Of a stretch of 64,000 nt of DNA, positions 9,637 to 17,220 are shown in pieces. The notes beneath the pieces were generated by a model, which was not told where the DNA came from, did no database searches, and saw only the letters and a program-made list of their open reading frames with translations. The stretch lies in assembly GCA_900545545.1 (NCBI GenBank), contig UQZO01000010.1, positions 11,526 through 75,525 on the forward strand. The letters are read 5' to 3'. The translations under genes and the position numbers were made by a program. Position 1 is the first letter of the stretch; each line of letters starts with the position of its first letter. The stretch is from an uncultured Subdoligranulum sp. Its GTDB lineage: Bacteria > Bacillota > Clostridia > Oscillospirales > Ruminococcaceae.

Positions 9637-9665
9637 GCCGCCCCGACCGGGGCGGCTTTTTCCTT
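9637..9665 (+). terminator. Intrinsic terminator after the Crp-family gene
   Basis: Perfect 8-bp stem GCCGCCCC (9637-9644) and GGGGCGGC (9649-9656), loop GACC, followed by five T and more pyrimidines. Confidence 0.93.
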
Positions 9666-9684
9666 TCTTTGCACGGGCGGCGGC

Positions 9685-9728
9685 TTGACCTCGGGGGGCT
9701 GGTAGTGTTATTCTTTTTCTAGAATAAC
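9685..9728 (+). promoter_or_regulatory. selD promoter with overlapping palindrome
   Basis: TTGACC (9685-9690), an 18-base spacer and TATTCT (9709-9714) form a plausible promoter. The -10 box lies inside a perfect 8-bp inverted repeat, GTTATTCT (9707-9714) and AGAATAAC (9721-9728), a likely repressor operator or a leader hairpin. Confidence 0.55.
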
Positions 9729-9745
9729 GCCCCGGGAGGTCCATG

Positions 9746-10792
9746 ATGGAACAGGAAGAAAACATCAAACTCACCAAGCTGGCCCACTGCGCCGGCTGCG
9801 GCGCCAAGGTGGGCGCCGGGGTGCTGGCCCAGTTGCTGGGGGATATCCGCACCCACCACGACCCCAACCTGCTGGTGGGGTTTGATAAAAGCGACGATGC
9901 CTCGGTGTATAAAGTATCCGACGAGCTGGCCCTGGTGCAGACGGTGGATTTTTTCCCGCCCATTGCCGATGACCCCTATCTCTTCGGGCAGATCGCGGCC
10001 ACCAACGCCCTTTCCGACGTGTACGCCATGGGCGGCGAGCCGAAACTGGCGCTGAACCTTTTGTGCATCCCGGAATCCATGCCCAAAACCGCCGTCCACG
10101 ACCTGCTGCGGGGCGGCTACGACAAGGTGTACGAGGCGGGGGCCATCATCACCGGCGGGCACAGCATCCTGGACGAGGAGCCGAAATACGGCCTGGCCGT
10201 GACGGGCTTTGTGCACCCCGACCGGGTGCTGACCAACGCCGGGGCCCGCCCCGGGGATGTGCTGCTGTTCACAAAACCCCTGGGCATGGGGGTGCTGACC
10301 ACGGCGGCGAAGGCCGACCTTTGCCCGCCCGAGGTTTTGCAGCAGGCCTATACCCTGATGACCACCTTAAACAAAGCGGCCCGGGACTGCATGGTGCGCT
10401 ATGAAGTCCACGCCTGCACCGATGTGACGGGCTTCGGCTTTTTGGGCCACGCCTACGAGATGGCCCAGGGCAGCGGCGTGGGGATGGAAATTGACACAAA
10501 CGCCGTGGACATTCTGCCCGCCGCGCTGGAATTTGCCAAAATGGGCCTGCTGCCCGAGGGGATGTACCGCAACCGGCACTATGCCGAGGCCGCGGTGGAC
10601 CCCGGCGAAGTTCCCCTGGCCGTGCAGGATGTGCTCTACGACCCCCAGACGGCGGGCGGCCTGCTGATGGCCGTGGCCCCCGGGGATGCCGACGCCCTCT
10701 ACCGGGATCTGCAGGGGGCGGTGCCCAGCGCCCAGCGGGTGGGCATCGTCCTGCCCGAAAAGGAGGGCGCGCCCCGCATCACGTTGCGGTAA
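9746..10792 (+). CDS. selD: Selenide, water dikinase (selenophosphate synthase)
   Basis: SelD makes selenophosphate from selenide and ATP. The catalytic region near the N terminus reads HCAGCGAKVG: the catalytic position is cysteine (TGC codon), not selenocysteine, and the second cysteine of the E. coli motif is replaced by alanine. Other signatures are the metal-binding DKSDDASVY, VQTVDFFPPIADDPY, NALSDVYAMGG and DVTGFGFLGHAYEM. The ATG at 9743 is only 3 bases from GGGAGG, so the ATG at 9746 (about 348 residues) is preferred. selA, selB and selC are not in the window; the flanking genes suggest selenophosphate feeds the labile selenium cofactor of a molybdenum hydroxylase. The 3' end overlaps the opposing gene by 14 bases. 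Confidence 0.95.
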   Translation: MEQEENIKLTKLAHCAGCGAKVGAGVLAQLLGDIRTHHDPNLLVGFDKSDDASVYKVSDELALVQTVDFFPPIADDPYLFGQIAATNALSDVYAMGGEPKLALNLLCIPESMPKTAVHDLLRGGYDKVYEAGAIITGGHSILDEEPKYGLAVTGFVHPDRVLTNAGARPGDVLLFTKPLGMGVLTTAAKADLCPPEVLQQAYTLMTTLNKAARDCMVRYEVHACTDVTGFGFLGHAYEMAQGSGVGMEIDTNAVDILPAALEFAKMGLLPEGMYRNRHYAEAAVDPGEVPLAVQDVLYDPQTAGGLLMAVAPGDADALYRDLQGAVPSAQRVGIVLPEKEGAPRITLR

Positions 10793-11930
10793 GGGCTTTG
10801 ACGGCGGCCAGCGCCGCGTCGATGTCGGATTCTGTGGTAAACCACCCGGTGGAAAACCGCACAGTACCCCGAGGAAAAGTGCCCAGCGTTTTGTGGGCGG
10901 CGGGGGCGCAGTGCAGCCCGCACCGGGTCTGGATGCCGTAATCGGCCTCCAGCCGGTAAGCGATTTCGGCGTTATCCTGCCCCACAAAATCCAGGCTGAA
11001 CACCCCCACCCGGCGCGCCGGGTCGGCGGGGCCCACAAGGCGCACACCGGGCAGGTCCCGGATTTCCGCCAGAAAGCGGCGGCTGAGGGCCTCATCGTGG
11101 GCGCGGACGGCCTCCACCCCGATTTCCTGCAAAAATGCCAGGGCCGCCTCCCAGCCGTAGATGCCGGGGAGGTTGGGGGTGCCGGGCTCGAATTTATCGG
11201 GCATATAATCGGGCTGTTCCTCGCTGTCCGAGGCGCTGCCGGTGCCCCCGGTGATGTAGGGGTCCAGGGCTTTGGCAAAGTCCGGCGCCAGCAGCAGCGC
11301 CCCCAGCCCCTGGGGGCCCATGAGGCCCTTGTGGGCGGGCACGCTGAGGGCGGAAAGGCCCAGCTCCCGGAAAGACAGGGGCAGATGCCCCGCCGTCTGG
11401 GCGGCGTCCAGGCAGAAGGGCACCCCGTGGGCGGCGCAGAGTCTGCCCACCGCGGCGGCAGCCTGCACCGTGCCCGACACGTTGGAGGCATGGGCCAGCA
11501 CCACCAGTTTCGTATGGGGGCGGAACAGTGTTTCCAAGGCGGCCAGGTCGAGAAAGCCCTCGCCATCGCAGGGGATGCGGTCGAAGGTCACCCCCTGTTT
11601 TGCCAGCCGCTGCAAAGGCCGCATGACGGCGTTGTGCTCCATCCCCGACACGATACAATGGTCGCCGGGGTGCAGCGCCCCGCCCAGCACCAGGTTCAGC
11701 CCCCAGGTGTTGCCGGGGGTGAGCACCACGTGGGTGGGGTCGGCAAAATCCAACAGTGCACACAACCGCTGGCGCAGCCGCAGTTCCACCAGTTCCGCCT
11801 GCTGGGCGGCACCGTAGACGCCCCGGTTGACGTTGGCCCCCACCTGGGTGAGATATTCCGCCATCCGCGCCGCCACACAGGGCGGTTTGGGGAAGGACGT
11901 GGCGGCCTGATCGAGGTAGATCGTGGGCAT
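10779..11930 (-). CDS. Cysteine desulfurase-like class V aminotransferase
   Basis: A 383-residue PLP-dependent fold-type I enzyme. It starts MPTIYLDQAATSFPKP; the PLP lysine is in LSVPAHKGLMGPQG (about residue 199), the preceding PLP Asp is in FCLDAAQTAG, and a cysteine lies in the active-site loop TRCGLHCAPAAHKTLGT. This matches the cysteine desulfurase family (TIGR01977 type) that co-occurs with orphan SelD, YedE, YedF and YqeB/YqeC in genomes with selenium-dependent molybdenum hydroxylases. It probably releases selenium or sulfur from selenocysteine or cysteine for selenophosphate synthesis or cofactor sulfuration. It is convergent with selD and has its own promoter. Confidence 0.88.
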   Translation of the reverse strand: MPTIYLDQAATSFPKPPCVAARMAEYLTQVGANVNRGVYGAAQQAELVELRLRQRLCALLDFADPTHVVLTPGNTWGLNLVLGGALHPGDHCIVSGMEHNAVMRPLQRLAKQGVTFDRIPCDGEGFLDLAALETLFRPHTKLVVLAHASNVSGTVQAAAAVGRLCAAHGVPFCLDAAQTAGHLPLSFRELGLSALSVPAHKGLMGPQGLGALLLAPDFAKALDPYITGGTGSASDSEEQPDYMPDKFEPGTPNLPGIYGWEAALAFLQEIGVEAVRAHDEALSRRFLAEIRDLPGVRLVGPADPARRVGVFSLDFVGQDNAEIAYRLEADYGIQTRCGLHCAPAAHKTLGTFPRGTVRFSTGWFTTESDIDAALAAVKALTAT

Positions 11931-11966
11931 GGCAAAGCCCCTTTCTCATAAAGTACATCTGGCTAC

Positions 11967-11996
11967 AGTGTAGCACAGGGGCGGCGGCCCGCGCAA
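11967..11996 (-). promoter_or_regulatory. Promoter of the desulfurase-like gene
   Basis: Read on the minus strand: TTGCGC (11991-11996), 18-base spacer, TACACT (11967-11972), about 37 bases upstream of the start codon. Confidence 0.5.
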
Positions 11997-12021
11997 TGCC
12001 GCGCCCAGAAAGCGCAGGCGA

Positions 12022-12283
12022 CATAAGAAAACAAAGGCTCTGCAAGAACTGCGAAGCATCGCAAAACCGCTGCAAAGCGGTCTATGCAAGGCAGAGGGCT
12101 GCGGCCTTGCCGCCCAAAATGACAGGCGGCATCTGCACGGAGTGCAGACCGGTTTGGCCGGTCAAAAGCCCCACTGGGGCTTTTGTGGCTGCGCCATCCC
12201 GGCACTCCTTGGTGGAATGCAAAGCCCGATAACGCGGCAGAGGCCGCTTTGCAGGCAGCGTTTTGCGACTTTGTTTTCTTATG
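12022..12283. repeat. Long palindromic, multi-hairpin element upstream of yedE
   Basis: CATAAGAAAACAAAG (12022-12036) is repeated exactly inverted as CTTTGTTTTCTTATG (12269-12283). After a 22-base insertion in the left arm, the inverted match continues (12059-12080 against 12244-12268), giving arms of about 40 bases. Between them lie smaller hairpins: TCTGCAC/GTGCAGA (12132-12148), ACCGG/CCGGT (12148-12162) and the terminator-like AAAAGCCCC/GGGGCTTTT (12164-12184). No ORF inside looks real. It fills most of the 380-base gap before yedE. It could be a MITE-like element or a structured leader RNA of the selenium transport operon. Confidence 0.7.
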
Positions 12284-12312
12284 GAGCCGCGCGGAACAAG
12301 GAGGAATCGTTT

Positions 12313-13404
12313 TTGAAAAAAATCAACATCTGGGTGCCCGTCACCGGCGTGGTGGTGGGCCTGGCGGCCCTGCTGCTGGTGAGCCTGGGCAACCCCGGCA
12401 ACATGGGTTTCTGCATCGCCTGCTTTTTGCGGGATATCTCCGGCTCCCTGGGCCTGCATCATGCGGCCAAGGTCCAGTATGTCCGGCCCGAGATCATCGG
12501 CCTGGTGCTGGGTGCCACCGCCATGGCCCTGGCGGGCAAGGAGTTCAAGGCCCGGGCGGGTTCTGCCCCGGCGCTGCGGTTTATTTTGGGCGGCATCGTC
12601 ATGGTGGGGGCGCTGGCCTTTCTGGGCTGCCCGCTGCGGATGGTGCTGCGCCTGGGCGGCGGTGACGGCACGGCCCTGGCGGGCCTGGCCGGGTTCGTCT
12701 GCGGCATTCTGGTGGGCGTGGTCTGCCTGAAAAAAGGCTTTTCTCTGGGCCGCGCCTACAAGGTCAAACCCGCCGACGGCTTTGTGCTGCCCGGCTTCAT
12801 GATTGCCTTGCTGGTGTTGCTGCTGGCGGTGCCGTCGGTGCTGCTCTTCTCCACCGAGGGCCCCGGCGCCAGCCACGCCCCCTGGGTCATTGCCCTCCTC
12901 GCCGGTCTGGCCGTGGGCGCCCTGGCCCAGAAAAGCCGCCTGTGCATGGCGGGGGGCATCCGGGATGCCGTGATGTTCAAGGATTTCAACCTGCTCAGCG
13001 GTTTCGGGGCCATCTTTGCGGTGGTGCTTATCGGCAACCTGATCCTGGGCCGGTTCCAGCCCACGCTGGCCGTGCAGCCGGTGGCCCACCACGATTACAT
13101 CTGGAGTTTCCTCGGCATGACCGCCGCGGGCTGGGGTTCCATCCTGCTGGGCGGCTGCCCGCTGCGCCAGCTGATCCTGGCCGGTGAGGGCAACGGCGAC
13201 AGCGCCGTGACGGTGCTGGGCATGATCGTGGGCGCGGCGCTGTCCCACAACTTCGGCATGGCCGGCAACGCCGACGCCATGACCGACGGTGTGTTTACCG
13301 CCGGCGGCGTGGCGATGCCCGGCCGCGTGGGCGTGGCGGTATGCCTGGTGCTGCTGGGCCTGATTTCCTATGCCAACCTGTACAAAAAGGAGAAGAAAGC
13401 ATGA
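12313..13404 (+). CDS. yedE: YedE-family putative selenium transporter
   Basis: A membrane protein of about 363 residues with roughly ten hydrophobic segments. It has the YeeE/YedE repeat features GFCIACFLRDISG, FLGCPLRMVLRLGGGDG, SRLCMAGGIRDAVMF and LLGGCPLRQLILAGEGNGD, with conserved cysteines in each half. Its neighbours (YedF-like, DUF3343, YqeC, SelD) identify it as the selenium-associated YedE form, thought to move selenium or thiosulfate-like sulfur species. No ATG is well placed: a TTG at 12313 preceded by AAGGAGG (12297-12303) 9 bases upstream is the likely start, giving MKKINIWVPVTG. The stop overlaps the next start (ATGA). Confidence 0.88.
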   Translation: MKKINIWVPVTGVVVGLAALLLVSLGNPGNMGFCIACFLRDISGSLGLHHAAKVQYVRPEIIGLVLGATAMALAGKEFKARAGSAPALRFILGGIVMVGALAFLGCPLRMVLRLGGGDGTALAGLAGFVCGILVGVVCLKKGFSLGRAYKVKPADGFVLPGFMIALLVLLLAVPSVLLFSTEGPGASHAPWVIALLAGLAVGALAQKSRLCMAGGIRDAVMFKDFNLLSGFGAIFAVVLIGNLILGRFQPTLAVQPVAHHDYIWSFLGMTAAGWGSILLGGCPLRQLILAGEGNGDSAVTVLGMIVGAALSHNFGMAGNADAMTDGVFTAGGVAMPGRVGVAVCLVLLGLISYANLYKKEKKA

Positions 13405-13610
13405 TTGACGCAAGAGGACTCTCCTGCCCCATGCCCGTGGTACTGGTGCAGAAGGCGGTGCAGGCCGACAGCCCCGCCACCCTGGAAGTGCTGCTGGATA
13501 ACCCCTGCTCGGTGGAGAACGTGACCCGGTTTGCTTCCAACAGCGGCTACGCGGTGGAGGTCACCCCCGCCGACGAGGACGAGTACCGCCTGGTACTGAC
13601 GAAACAATGA
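13401..13610 (+). CDS. yedF: Short YedF/TusA-like sulfur carrier protein (selenium metabolism)
   Basis: A 69-residue SirA/TusA-fold protein with the diagnostic LSCPMPVVLVQKA motif, whose cysteine carries a persulfide or perselenide in the family. Selenium-metabolism YedF proteins usually have about 200 residues, with a DsrE-like C-terminal domain; that domain is absent here and the next gene encodes a different small protein. The start overlaps the yedE stop (ATGA) and the stop overlaps the next start. It probably relays selenium or sulfur between the desulfurase-like enzyme, YedE and SelD. Confidence 0.82.
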   Translation: MIDARGLSCPMPVVLVQKAVQADSPATLEVLLDNPCSVENVTRFASNSGYAVEVTPADEDEYRLVLTKQ

Positions 13611-13852
13611 AGGACTATATTGCCACTTTCCACACCCACCTGAGCGCTTTGCTGACCTTTCAGGCGCTGCAGGGCCGGGGTGTGGCAGCCCGGATGATGC
13701 CGGTGCCCCGGGCGCTGAGTTCCAGCTGCGGCACCTGCGTGCGGTACACCGCCGACGACGATTGCCGGGACCTGCTGGACCGGGACTGGGAGGCGCTGTA
13801 CGCCTGTGCAGGGGACGGCTACGCCTGCCTGGCGGCCGCGGAGGAACCATGA
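13607..13852 (+). CDS. DUF3343 putative Se/S carrier protein
   Basis: An 81-residue protein of the DUF3343 family, which Pfam describes as putative Se/S carrier-like. SSCGTCVRY provides a CGxC-type cysteine pair near residues 41-44. It overlaps yedF and yqeC by 4 bases at each end, so it is translationally coupled within the yedE-yedF-DUF3343-yqeC operon. A role in handing selenium to the maturation proteins is inferred from family and context, not shown. Confidence 0.8.
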   Translation: MKDYIATFHTHLSALLTFQALQGRGVAARMMPVPRALSSSCGTCVRYTADDDCRDLLDRDWEALYACAGDGYACLAAAEEP

Positions 13853-14544
13853 ATAAAGCCTGTATCGCCGTCATCGGCGCAGGGGGCAAAACCACGGCGG
13901 TGCGCAGTCTGGCGCGCCGCCTTTCGGGCTTTTCGGTGCTGTGGACGACGACCACCCACATCTACCCTGCCGCCCCCGAAGACTGCCGCCTGCGGCTGCC
14001 TGACCCCACGGCGGAAGAACTGGCGGCCGCATTGGCGGAACCCGGCGTGGTCTGCGCCGGGATGCCCGCCGGGGAGAAATTCTCGGCCCTGGCCCCGGAC
14101 GTCTGGGCGACAGCCTGTGGGGCGGCGGACTACATTGTCTGCGAGGCGGACGGCGCCCACCGCCTGCCGCTGAAACTCCACCGCGCCGACGAGCCGGTGG
14201 TCCCCGCCGAGACTACCCACGTTCTGGTGGTGCTGGGGCTTTCGGCCCTGGGGCAGCCCGTAAGGGAGGTGGTGCACCGCTATGCCCTGCACCCCGCCTG
14301 GGCCGCGGCCCCCGAGACCCCGGTGGGGGTGGCGGAACTGTGCCTGTGTGCCGAGGAAGCCGCCGTCCGCTGCGGCATGGACAAAAAAAACATCCGCCTG
14401 CTGTTCAACCAGGCGGATGACGAAAGGCGTATCGAAGCCGGGCGGCAGGCCGCCGCGTCCCTGGCCCGGCAGGGATTTTGCTGCCGGGTGGGGGCGCTGC
14501 AAAAAGACGACGCTTTTCTGGCCCCCTGGGTGCTGGGGGAATGA
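13849..14544 (+). CDS. yqeC: YqeC-type selenium cofactor biosynthesis protein
   Basis: A 231-residue protein that starts MNKACIAVIGAGGKTTAV, a P-loop-like nucleotide-binding motif, followed by LWTTTTHIYP and VCEADGAHRLPLKLH, hallmarks of the YqeC family of the selenium-dependent molybdenum hydroxylase system. Its reaction is unknown; a nucleotide-dependent step in making or inserting the labile selenium is assumed. The ATG at 13849 overlaps the preceding stop and has GAGGA upstream, whereas an in-frame upstream extension would run inside the DUF3343 gene. It ends 25 bases before the opposing yqeB stop. Confidence 0.88.
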   Translation: MNKACIAVIGAGGKTTAVRSLARRLSGFSVLWTTTTHIYPAAPEDCRLRLPDPTAEELAAALAEPGVVCAGMPAGEKFSALAPDVWATACGAADYIVCEADGAHRLPLKLHRADEPVVPAETTHVLVVLGLSALGQPVREVVHRYALHPAWAAAPETPVGVAELCLCAEEAAVRCGMDKKNIRLLFNQADDERRIEAGRQAAASLARQGFCCRVGALQKDDAFLAPWVLGE

Positions 14545-14569
14545 CTTTCCCCGGGGAATGTGGTACAAT

Positions 14570-15421
14570 TCAGAGCAGTGAAATGCCCCGTTCTTCGGCG
14601 AGGGAGAGCAGTGCTTCCAGCACGCCCCCGGCGATGGCCCGGGCTTTGTCGGAGACGGTATCGCAGTTGGCCACCTGTTCGGGGCGCGGGTCGATATCGG
14701 CGATTTTCAGCCCCCTGGTGACGGGGTAGCCCTGCCGGATGAGGCCCCGCAGCACGCCGTCCAGCGTGGCGGGCACTTCCACCCCGCCCACCTTGCCGAT
14801 GCACTGGCCTTTGTGCACCACGGCGCCGATATCCACAAGGGTACCGGTTTCATCGGGCACAAACTCCATGGGGCCCGCAGCCGGGGCGTGGATGACCCGT
14901 TCGGCGGTATAGCCGCCGATGTTGCCCGGCACCCCGGTGTTGGGGATGGCCGCGCCCTGGCGGATGACCCGGCCCAGCTGGTGGCCGCGCATGGTCTCCA
15001 CCACGGCGTCCACATCCTGCCCCGCCGTGAACCCGGGGCCCAGCCCCACCGTGATGGGCGCCATGGCCCGGTTTGTGCCCAGGTTGCGCTTGGCGAGGAT
15101 GGCATCCACCACCGCCGCCGGGTGCAAAAGTTCGGCGGCAGCGCAGGTCTCATCCACCAGCAGGGGGATCTCTCCCGCCGCGGACACCGCCGCGGCGTCC
15201 TCCGCCCGGTCGATGCGGCGGCAGACTGCCCCTTCCACCGTGGTGCTGCCCTGCCACACCGCCTCACAGAAGGCGGCTTTGCGCCGGATGGCCGACGGGT
15301 CGGCACATTCCAGCGCCAAGACTTTAAACCCGCAGCGGTGCAGCCGCAGAATGGTACCGGTGGCCAGGTCCCCGGCGCCCCGGACCAGCACCCAGGGCCG
15401 GTTGGCTTTGGTCGTTTCCAT
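14570..15421 (-). CDS. yqeB: YqeB/EF2563-family selenium-dependent molybdenum hydroxylase protein
   Basis: About 283 residues. The N terminus WVLVRGAGDLATGTILRLHRCGF is a Rossmann-like dinucleotide-binding segment, and GLGPGFTAGQDVDAVVETMRGH plus NTGVPGNIGGYTAERV are typical of the YqeB (EF2563) family, a marker of the selenium-dependent molybdenum hydroxylase trait. Biochemical role unknown. The start at 15421 (METTKANRPW) has a GGGGG-rich ribosome site; longer frames upstream cross the promoter. It is the only gene of this block on the minus strand, flanked by convergent yqeC and a divergent molybdopterin-binding gene. Confidence 0.88.
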   Translation of the reverse strand: METTKANRPWVLVRGAGDLATGTILRLHRCGFKVLALECADPSAIRRKAAFCEAVWQGSTTVEGAVCRRIDRAEDAAAVSAAGEIPLLVDETCAAAELLHPAAVVDAILAKRNLGTNRAMAPITVGLGPGFTAGQDVDAVVETMRGHQLGRVIRQGAAIPNTGVPGNIGGYTAERVIHAPAAGPMEFVPDETGTLVDIGAVVHKGQCIGKVGGVEVPATLDGVLRGLIRQGYPVTRGLKIADIDPRPEQVANCDTVSDKARAIAGGVLEALLSLAEERGISLL

Positions 15422-15449
15422 GCTGTATCCCCCTTTTTTGTCTGAAAAC

Positions 15450-15478
15450 ATTGTAACACCGGCGCCCGTTTTGTGCAA
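15450..15478 (-). promoter_or_regulatory. yqeB promoter
   Basis: Minus strand: TTGCAC (15473-15478), 17-base spacer, TACAAT (15450-15455). The spacer and -35 overlap an imperfect inverted repeat GGCGCCCGTT/AACGGCGCC (15461-15485) lying between the divergent genes. Confidence 0.7.
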
Positions 15479-15503
15479 CGGCGCCCTTTGGGAGGGTCCC
15501 CCT

Positions 15504-16532
15504 ATGAAATTGATTGCTACCCAGGACGCGGTGGGGCAGGTGCTCTGCCACGACATTACCCAGATCATTCCCGGCGTGTCCAAAGGGCCGGTGTTCCGCA
15601 AGGGGCACATTGTGCAGCCCGAGGATATCCCCGTGTTGCTGCGCTGCGGCAAGGAGCACCTCTACGTCTGGGAGAAGGATGATTCCATGCTCCACGAGAA
15701 CGAGGCCGCGGAAATTCTGCGGGACCTGTGCCAGAACGAACACATGACCGCCTCGGAGCCGAAAGAGGGCAAGATTGAGCTGACCGCCGACTGTGACGGG
15801 CTGTTTTTGGCGGATGCCGGGCGCATCCGGGCCGTCAACGCCCTGGGCCGGATGATGATCGCCACCCGTTCCTCGGGCTTCGGGGTGAAAAAAGGCGACA
15901 AACTCTGCGGCACCCGCATCATCCCGCTGGTGATCGAGAAAACCGCCATGGAGGAAGCCCGCCGGGCGGCGGGGGCAGAACCCCTTTTGCAGCTGCGGCC
16001 TTTCCGGGCGCGGAGCTTCGGCGTAGTGACCACGGGCAGCGAAGTGCAGAAAGGGCTGATCCAGGATGCTTTCACCCCGGTGTTGGAAGAAAAGCTGGCG
16101 GAGTATGGCTGCACCATGACCGCCCACGCCACCCCCGGGGATGACAGCGAGGCCATCACGGCGGCCATCCTGGAAATGGCGGAGGACGGCGTGGAGCTGA
16201 TTCTTTGCACCGGCGGCATGAGCGTGGACCCCGACGACCGCACGCCCCTGGCCATCCGCCAGAGCGGCGCGGCCATTGTGGGGTACGGCGCGCCGGTGTT
16301 GCCGGGGGCGATGTTCATGCTGGGGTACCTGCCCGACGGGCGCCCGGTGTGCGGCCTGCCCGGCTGCGTGATGTACGCCAAACGGACGATTTTTGACCTG
16401 GTACTGCCGCGCCTTTTGGCCGATGTACCGGTAACGGCAGACTGGCTGGCCGGGCTGGGGGTAGGCGGGCTGTGCCTGAACTGCCCGGAGTGCCATTTCC
16501 CCAACTGCGGATTCGGAAAAGGGCTCACATGA
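15504..16532 (+). CDS. Molybdopterin-binding protein (MoeA-like)
   Basis: A 342-residue protein with an N-terminal MoeA-like region (MKLIATQDAVGQVLCHDITQ) and a central MoCF/MogA-like fold (SFGVVTTGSEVQKG, LILCTGGMSVDPDDRTPLAI, LPGAMFMLGYL). It ends with a cysteine-rich tail, CLNCPECHFPNCGFGKG, typical of the short molybdopterin-binding proteins near xanthine-dehydrogenase-type enzymes. It probably takes part in molybdate insertion or cofactor delivery. GGGAGGG precedes the ATG at 15504; the frame stays open upstream across yqeB but that part is antisense. The stop lies in a small hairpin (16521-16536) just before repeat copy 1. Confidence 0.85.
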   Translation: MKLIATQDAVGQVLCHDITQIIPGVSKGPVFRKGHIVQPEDIPVLLRCGKEHLYVWEKDDSMLHENEAAEILRDLCQNEHMTASEPKEGKIELTADCDGLFLADAGRIRAVNALGRMMIATRSSGFGVKKGDKLCGTRIIPLVIEKTAMEEARRAAGAEPLLQLRPFRARSFGVVTTGSEVQKGLIQDAFTPVLEEKLAEYGCTMTAHATPGDDSEAITAAILEMAEDGVELILCTGGMSVDPDDRTPLAIRQSGAAIVGYGAPVLPGAMFMLGYLPDGRPVCGLPGCVMYAKRTIFDLVLPRLLADVPVTADWLAGLGVGGLCLNCPECHFPNCGFGKGLT

Positions 16533-16537
16533 GCCCT

Positions 16538-16720
16538 CAAAAGGGGGAACAGTCCCGCACGGCGGTGCCTGACGGGCCTATTCCCCCTCTTGGACGCCCC
16601 CTCGACAAAATGGAACGGCAAACCGCGCACTCGGCGCGCAGCGCCTCGCACACAATTTGCCGCCCCATTTCCCTGGCGGTGTCAGAGCCGTCGGCGCATG
16701 TCCGCCGCCTCTGACGTTTT
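16538..16720 (+). repeat. Structured intergenic element, copy 1
   Basis: A three-module element shared with 19121-19258 and 22928-23102. Module A (16539-16591) starts AAAAGGGGGAA and folds against TTCCCCCTCTT, with an inner CCCG/CGGG and CAC/GTG stem. Module B (about 16597-16670) has imperfect arms around CGGCAAAC and AATTTGCCG. Module C pairs GTCAGAG (16681-16687) with CTCTGAC (16709-16715) and is followed by GTTTT, like a terminator. It fills the gap between the molybdopterin-binding gene and moaC. Stems differ between copies by paired changes. Confidence 0.85.
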
Positions 16721-16737
16721 ATCAATAAGGAGAAGTT

Positions 16738-17220
16738 ATGCAACTGACACATATCGACGCGGCGGGTAACGCCAACATGGTGGATGTGGGCGAAAAGCCC
16801 GCCACCCGGCGCACCGCCGTGGCGGAAGGGTTCATCACCATGAGCCCCGACTGTTTTGCCATCATCGCCGCCGGGCGCGCCAAAAAGGGCGACGTGCTGG
16901 GGGTAGCCCAGGTGGCGGGCATCATGGCCACCAAGCACACGGCGGACCTGATTCCCTTGTGCCACCGGCTGAACCTGACCAAAAGCGCCGTGACCTTTGA
17001 GCTGTTGGAAGAAGGCCATGCCATCCGGGCGGAGTGTACGGTGCAGTGCGTCGGCCCCACCGGCGTGGAGATGGAGGCCCTGACCGGGGTATCCACCGCG
17101 CTGTTGACCATTTACGATATGGCCAAGGCCCTGGACCGCGCCATGCGCATCGACGGTATCCGTCTTTTGGAAAAATCCGGCGGCAAGAGCGGCCACTACC
17201 AGGCGGAGGCCGCCCCATGA
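16738..17220 (+). CDS. moaC: Cyclic pyranopterin monophosphate synthase
   Basis: A 160-residue MoaC that, with MoaA, converts GTP to cyclic pyranopterin monophosphate in molybdenum cofactor synthesis. Signatures are NMVDVGEKPATRRTAVAEG, IMATKHTADLIPLCHRLNLT, and GVEMEALTGVSTALLTIYDM followed by AKALDR; the last stretch contains the conserved Asp and Lys. AAGGAG precedes the ATG. The stop overlaps the moaA start by ATGA, so the pair is translationally coupled. It lies directly downstream of the terminator-like end of repeat copy 1, so it either has its own weak promoter or depends on readthrough. Confidence 0.95.
   Translation: MQLTHIDAAGNANMVDVGEKPATRRTAVAEGFITMSPDCFAIIAAGRAKKGDVLGVAQVAGIMATKHTADLIPLCHRLNLTKSAVTFELLEEGHAIRAECTVQCVGPTGVEMEALTGVSTALLTIYDMAKALDRAMRIDGIRLLEKSGGKSGHYQAEAAP

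Noticed and set aside
9746..10792. Selenocysteine in SelD
   Set aside because: The catalytic position is encoded by TGC (cysteine), with no in-frame TGA before the stop.
16538..16737. Molybdenum cofactor riboswitch before moaC
   Set aside because: The same element also lies after the MOSC-MogA and XdhC-family genes, and module C behaves as a terminator of the upstream gene. I do not see the known Moco motif.
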